Shown here piece by piece: positions 61,389-64,000 of a stretch of DNA of 64,000 bases; the first letter of the stretch is position 1; the number at the start of each line of letters is the position of its first letter. Origin of the DNA: Candidatus Marispirochaeta associata (lineage in GTDB: Bacteria; Spirochaetota; Spirochaetia; JC444; Marispirochaetaceae); contig JWTM01000290.1 of the NCBI GenBank assembly GCA_001749745.1, forward strand, positions 124,001-188,000, given 5' to 3'. Made by a program: the position numbers and the translations under genes. The notes under the pieces were generated by a model. That model did not search any database. It was not told where the DNA came from and saw nothing but the letters and a program-made list of their open reading frames with translations.

Positions 61389-63046
61389 GAAACAGAGTTC
61401 GCCTTCTCCTTCTTCTCATCACATTGCTACTTGCCGGCTGCGCCGGCACTCCGCCTCCTCCTGAAGAGCCGGTTGCTCCGCCGGCGGTGAAGCGCACCCA
61501 AGGCTTCGTGGGCGACGCGTTTCGCCTAATTGCCGGGGGATCGCCTGAGTCCCTGCGGGAGGGATTTGCAGTCTTGGACTCCCGGGACGGTCTTTCGGAT
61601 TATGCCGAGGATCTCAGGTTCCTCGCGAGTTGGCTCTATAACGAACTCTACCCGGCGCTACCCGAGACGATTCCCCGGGTAACTCCGCTTCCATCCAGCG
61701 AGTTCGCGCCGGTTCTCAAGGACATCAAGGACGGGGTCTACCCCCTTACCAGGATAGAGGAGGTAAGCTACCTCTTTTTTATTCTGCCTTCCCTCTCTCT
61801 GCTCTACACCGATGAGCCTGACACCCTGGAAATCGCTTACGAATCCCTCACGGTCGGCAGGGAACTCAATCCCGCCGGGGTACTGCCTCAGTATATGCTC
61901 GGCTATGTGGAGGAGCTGCGGGGGAACCGGGCCGAGGCGATAACCTGGTATATCGGCACCCTCCAGGCGTCCATCAACTGCTACCCCGCAGCCTACGGGC
62001 TGGTGCGGGTCTATTTGGATGAGGGGCGTTATGAAGAAGCGGATCTGGTTCTCTCCGATCTGCGGGAGTTGATCGGGGAAGAGACCGAGCTCCTCTATCT
62101 TCAGGGACGCGTCGATCTTGCGCTGCGGCGGCTGCGGAGCGCCGCAGACAACTTCGAGGCCGCCCGGGAACAGGACGGTCCCGAAGCGCGATACCTCTTA
62201 GGCGAGGCGGAGGCTCAGTTTCGCTTGGGAGAGAACGAGGCCGCCTGGACCGTGCTCCGGGAGGCCCGGCAGCGGGGTATCGATTCGGTGTCGCTGGTTC
62301 TGTTGGAGGCGAAGATTCTCCGTGCGCAAGGTCAGCGACTGAGGGCCCTTTCGCTGCTTCAGCGCTATGTAGAACGTTTCCCCGACGAACAGAGTATTCA
62401 GGATCTTTACGGCCAACTCTTGATCGAGACCGGCCGGGATCGAGAGGGGCAGGCGCTTTTGAGCAGTTCCGTCTCCTCCGCAGAGGAGGCCGGCGCCCGT
62501 AATAGGGAGTTGATGCAGAATGCGGTGGACGCCGGTCTCTGGGAAGAGGCAAGGATCTATCTCGAGGAAGCCCTGGATGAGGTGCGGGATGCCGCCCTGC
62601 TGGAGCAGGGGGCTGAGATCTACCGCCGGATCGGCCTGGAGGAGGAGCGTTTAGGGGTGCTCCTGGAACTTCGTGAACTGCGGCCCGGGGACGCTTCAAG
62701 CGCACTGGAACTGATTGATTACTACCTCGGCAACGGCGAACCAGGTGAAGCCCGAATTATTATCGAGAGTCTCGACCAAGAGAGGCTTTCCGCTGAAGAG
62801 CTGAGTTCGCTCCGCATCTTCCAGAGCCGACTGCTGGCCGACGGCCCGGAACGGCGCCGACTCCTGGAGGAGGCCCTCTTTCTGGATATCCGCAATCCGG
62901 AAGCCCCGCTGGCTCTGGCTGAGTTTTATCTGCGCCGAGGCGATAGCGCCCGGGCTGAGATTTATCTTAGACAAGTAGAGCGGATGCCGCAGCTTGAACC
63001 GGAGTTGACGGAGAGGCTTGAAGCTCTACGCATCGAGTCCCCCTAA
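61385..63046 (+). CDS. TPR-containing lipoprotein
   Basis: 553 residues from the GTG at 61385, which overlaps the preceding stop (GTGA) and puts the lipobox LLLAGC directly after a hydrophobic run; the frame extends upstream but that is not protein-like. The body is a long series of tetratricopeptide helix pairs (from about 170). Such lipoproteins are often part of outer-membrane or assembly complexes; nothing more specific is visible. Confidence 0.82.
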   Translation: MRNRVRLLLLLITLLLAGCAGTPPPPEEPVAPPAVKRTQGFVGDAFRLIAGGSPESLREGFAVLDSRDGLSDYAEDLRFLASWLYNELYPALPETIPRVTPLPSSEFAPVLKDIKDGVYPLTRIEEVSYLFFILPSLSLLYTDEPDTLEIAYESLTVGRELNPAGVLPQYMLGYVEELRGNRAEAITWYIGTLQASINCYPAAYGLVRVYLDEGRYEEADLVLSDLRELIGEETELLYLQGRVDLALRRLRSAADNFEAAREQDGPEARYLLGEAEAQFRLGENEAAWTVLREARQRGIDSVSLVLLEAKILRAQGQRLRALSLLQRYVERFPDEQSIQDLYGQLLIETGRDREGQALLSSSVSSAEEAGARNRELMQNAVDAGLWEEARIYLEEALDEVRDAALLEQGAEIYRRIGLEEERLGVLLELRELRPGDASSALELIDYYLGNGEPGEARIIIESLDQERLSAEELSSLRIFQSRLLADGPERRRLLEEALFLDIRNPEAPLALAEFYLRRGDSARAEIYLRQVERMPQLEPELTERLEALRIESP

Positions 63047-63055
63047 GGAGCGCCC

Positions 63056-63514
63056 ATGGGAAGAATCGTCTATCTGATCGTCTTGGTACTGTTTGTAATA
63101 CTCTTTTCCGCTACGCTGAGCGCAGAGGAGTTAGCGGATCCATTGTCTTGGATCGGACTCTCTCCGGCGGAGGCCCTGGAGCGCTTCGGCGCCCCCGAGT
63201 CGGTCTATCCCCTCCGGGGAGCCCGAGCGACGGAGGACAGCGTTGTTTTTTACCGCGAGGGATTCTACCTCTATTTCTATCAGGATCGCCTCTGGCAACT
63301 GAGGATCGACCGCAGCAGCCTCCTCTCGCTGGACGAGATCACCATCGGCATGCCGCGAAAAGAGGTGATCGGGAGATTGGGGGAGCCCCTGCACCGCGAT
63401 TCCGGCGGCGAATACTGGGAGCTTCAACGGGAAACCTACCCGGTCCGGTTGCGCCTCCATTTTGATTCGGAGGGCGCCGTCGAGGACATCTACCTCTTCC
63501 GGGGCGACTACTGA
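63056..63514 (+). CDS. Exported protein with two BamE-like repeats
   Basis: 152 residues, signal peptide (GRIVYLIVLVLFVILFSATL), then two similar halves: WIGLSPAEALERFGAPESV and ITIGMPRKEVIGRLGEPLH, each followed by beta strands. The 'IGM...eVi..LGeP' pattern is typical of BamE/SmpA-like folds, here duplicated. AGGAGC before the ATG; its stop overlaps the aroD start (TGATG). Confidence 0.72.
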   Translation: MGRIVYLIVLVLFVILFSATLSAEELADPLSWIGLSPAEALERFGAPESVYPLRGARATEDSVVFYREGFYLYFYQDRLWQLRIDRSSLLSLDEITIGMPRKEVIGRLGEPLHRDSGGEYWELQRETYPVRLRLHFDSEGAVEDIYLFRGDY

Positions 63515-64000
63515 TGATCGCCCTGGTGCTTACCGGGCGGAACCTGGATCAGAATCTGCGCCTGATCGAGGAGTATCGACCCTATATCGATTTGTGCGAG
63601 CTGAGAACAGACTATCTCGATTCCATAGATCCCCTTAAGATTCGGGACTTTCCAAGGCGGGCCGGTCTTCCGCTGATCCTGACTCTGCGGCGGGTCTCCG
63701 ACGGCGGACACTGCAGCCTCGACGAGGCTGAGCGGCAGGAGCTTCTTGGCGGGATGATCTCCGCCGATTATGCCTATGTCGATCTGGAAGGCGATCTGCC
63801 GGCCGGGGCGGCCGAGGCGCGCGCCCGGGAGGAGGGGGTCAGGATTATCCGTTCCGCCCACGATTTTTCCGGCGTGCCGGAGGATTTTCCTCAGGTGATC
63901 GCCGATCTTCCCCGGGCGGAGGGTGAGATTCCGAAATTCGCCGCCGCTCCCCGGGGTATCGCCGATCTGAGACGCATGATCAATGCGATGATGACGACCC
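63514..64000 (+). CDS. aroD: Type I 3-dehydroquinate dehydratase (partial, cut by the window edge)
   Basis: 162 residues visible from ATG 63514. CELRTDYLD, the catalytic-histidine segment IRSAHDF and the Schiff-base-lysine segment PKFAAAP mark a type I dehydroquinase of the shikimate pathway. The cut prevents telling whether a shikimate dehydrogenase domain (AroDE) follows. Confidence 0.9.
   Translation, partial: MIALVLTGRNLDQNLRLIEEYRPYIDLCELRTDYLDSIDPLKIRDFPRRAGLPLILTLRRVSDGGHCSLDEAERQELLGGMISADYAYVDLEGDLPAGAAEARAREEGVRIIRSAHDFSGVPEDFPQVIADLPRAEGEIPKFAAAPRGIADLRRMINAMMTT

Overview
This 64 kb window is a GC-rich, densely packed chromosomal segment, most likely from a free-living spirochaete (Spirochaetia, Spirochaeta/Sediminispirochaeta-like). 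No rRNA gene is present, so this rests on indirect signs: RarA carries an extra C-terminal domain; the ribosome/lipid operon runs rpsB-tsf-frr-uppS-cdsA-dxr-rseP without pyrH; many short exported proteins and TPR lipoproteins have no close textbook homologue; and starts at GTG or TTG are common. I see no insertion sequence, prophage, CRISPR array or other clear mobile DNA. No stretch longer than about 300 bases lacks a gene.

Layout. 1-2870 (minus): an aminotransferase followed by iorA (cut by the window edge), with a good promoter and palindrome in front of iorA. 2997-9566: peroxiredoxin bcp, a UMF1-type exporter, leuC-leuD, a DHH phosphoesterase, an M24 peptidase and a small exported protein. 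9629-15237 (minus): the protein quality-control block tig-clpP-clpX-lon. 15309-15904 (minus): a five-tRNA operon, His-Arg-Lys-Leu-Gly, with a promoter-like start and a textbook terminator. 15917-24173: the RarA fusion, a small FliG-C-like protein, two exported proteins, xseA-xseB, three unknowns and a lipoprotein with a zinc-protease motif. 24185-30358: class II ribonucleotide reductase nrdJ behind a pair of NrdR-box-like sites, rpmB, a metallo-beta-lactamase-fold hydrolase and a RecQ-type helicase. 30579-33498 (plus): an Lrp-type regulator with proA-proB. 33519-39043 (minus): lacI-type regulator, fucI, FGGY sugar kinase and an RNA m5U methyltransferase, with the same 14-bp operator core in front of fucI and of the regulator.

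39100-42845: a small coiled-coil protein, then the plus-strand replication/translation operon rpsF-ssb-rpsR-rplI-dnaB. 42856-51971 (minus): rpsB-tsf-frr-uppS-cdsA-dxr-rseP followed by a CpXC-like protein and a WD40-like exported protein. 52066-56174 (minus): maf, a DUF4321-like membrane protein, an ABC-F ATPase and an SH3-like lipoprotein. 56279-64000: M20 peptidase, an envelope cluster (exported protein, LysM lytic transglycosylase, TPR protein) and a plus-strand run of a membrane protein, a TPR lipoprotein, a BamE-like duplicated exported protein and the start of a type I dehydroquinase.

Most of the window is housekeeping. The parts most worth a second look are the RarA-methyltransferase-like fusion with its FliG-like neighbour, the HEGLH lipoprotein, the NrdR-type boxes, the fuc operators, the terminator hidden inside a convergent coding region, the acidic tails on S2 and L9, and the duplicated BamE-like protein. 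I did not find a clearly new multi-gene system.
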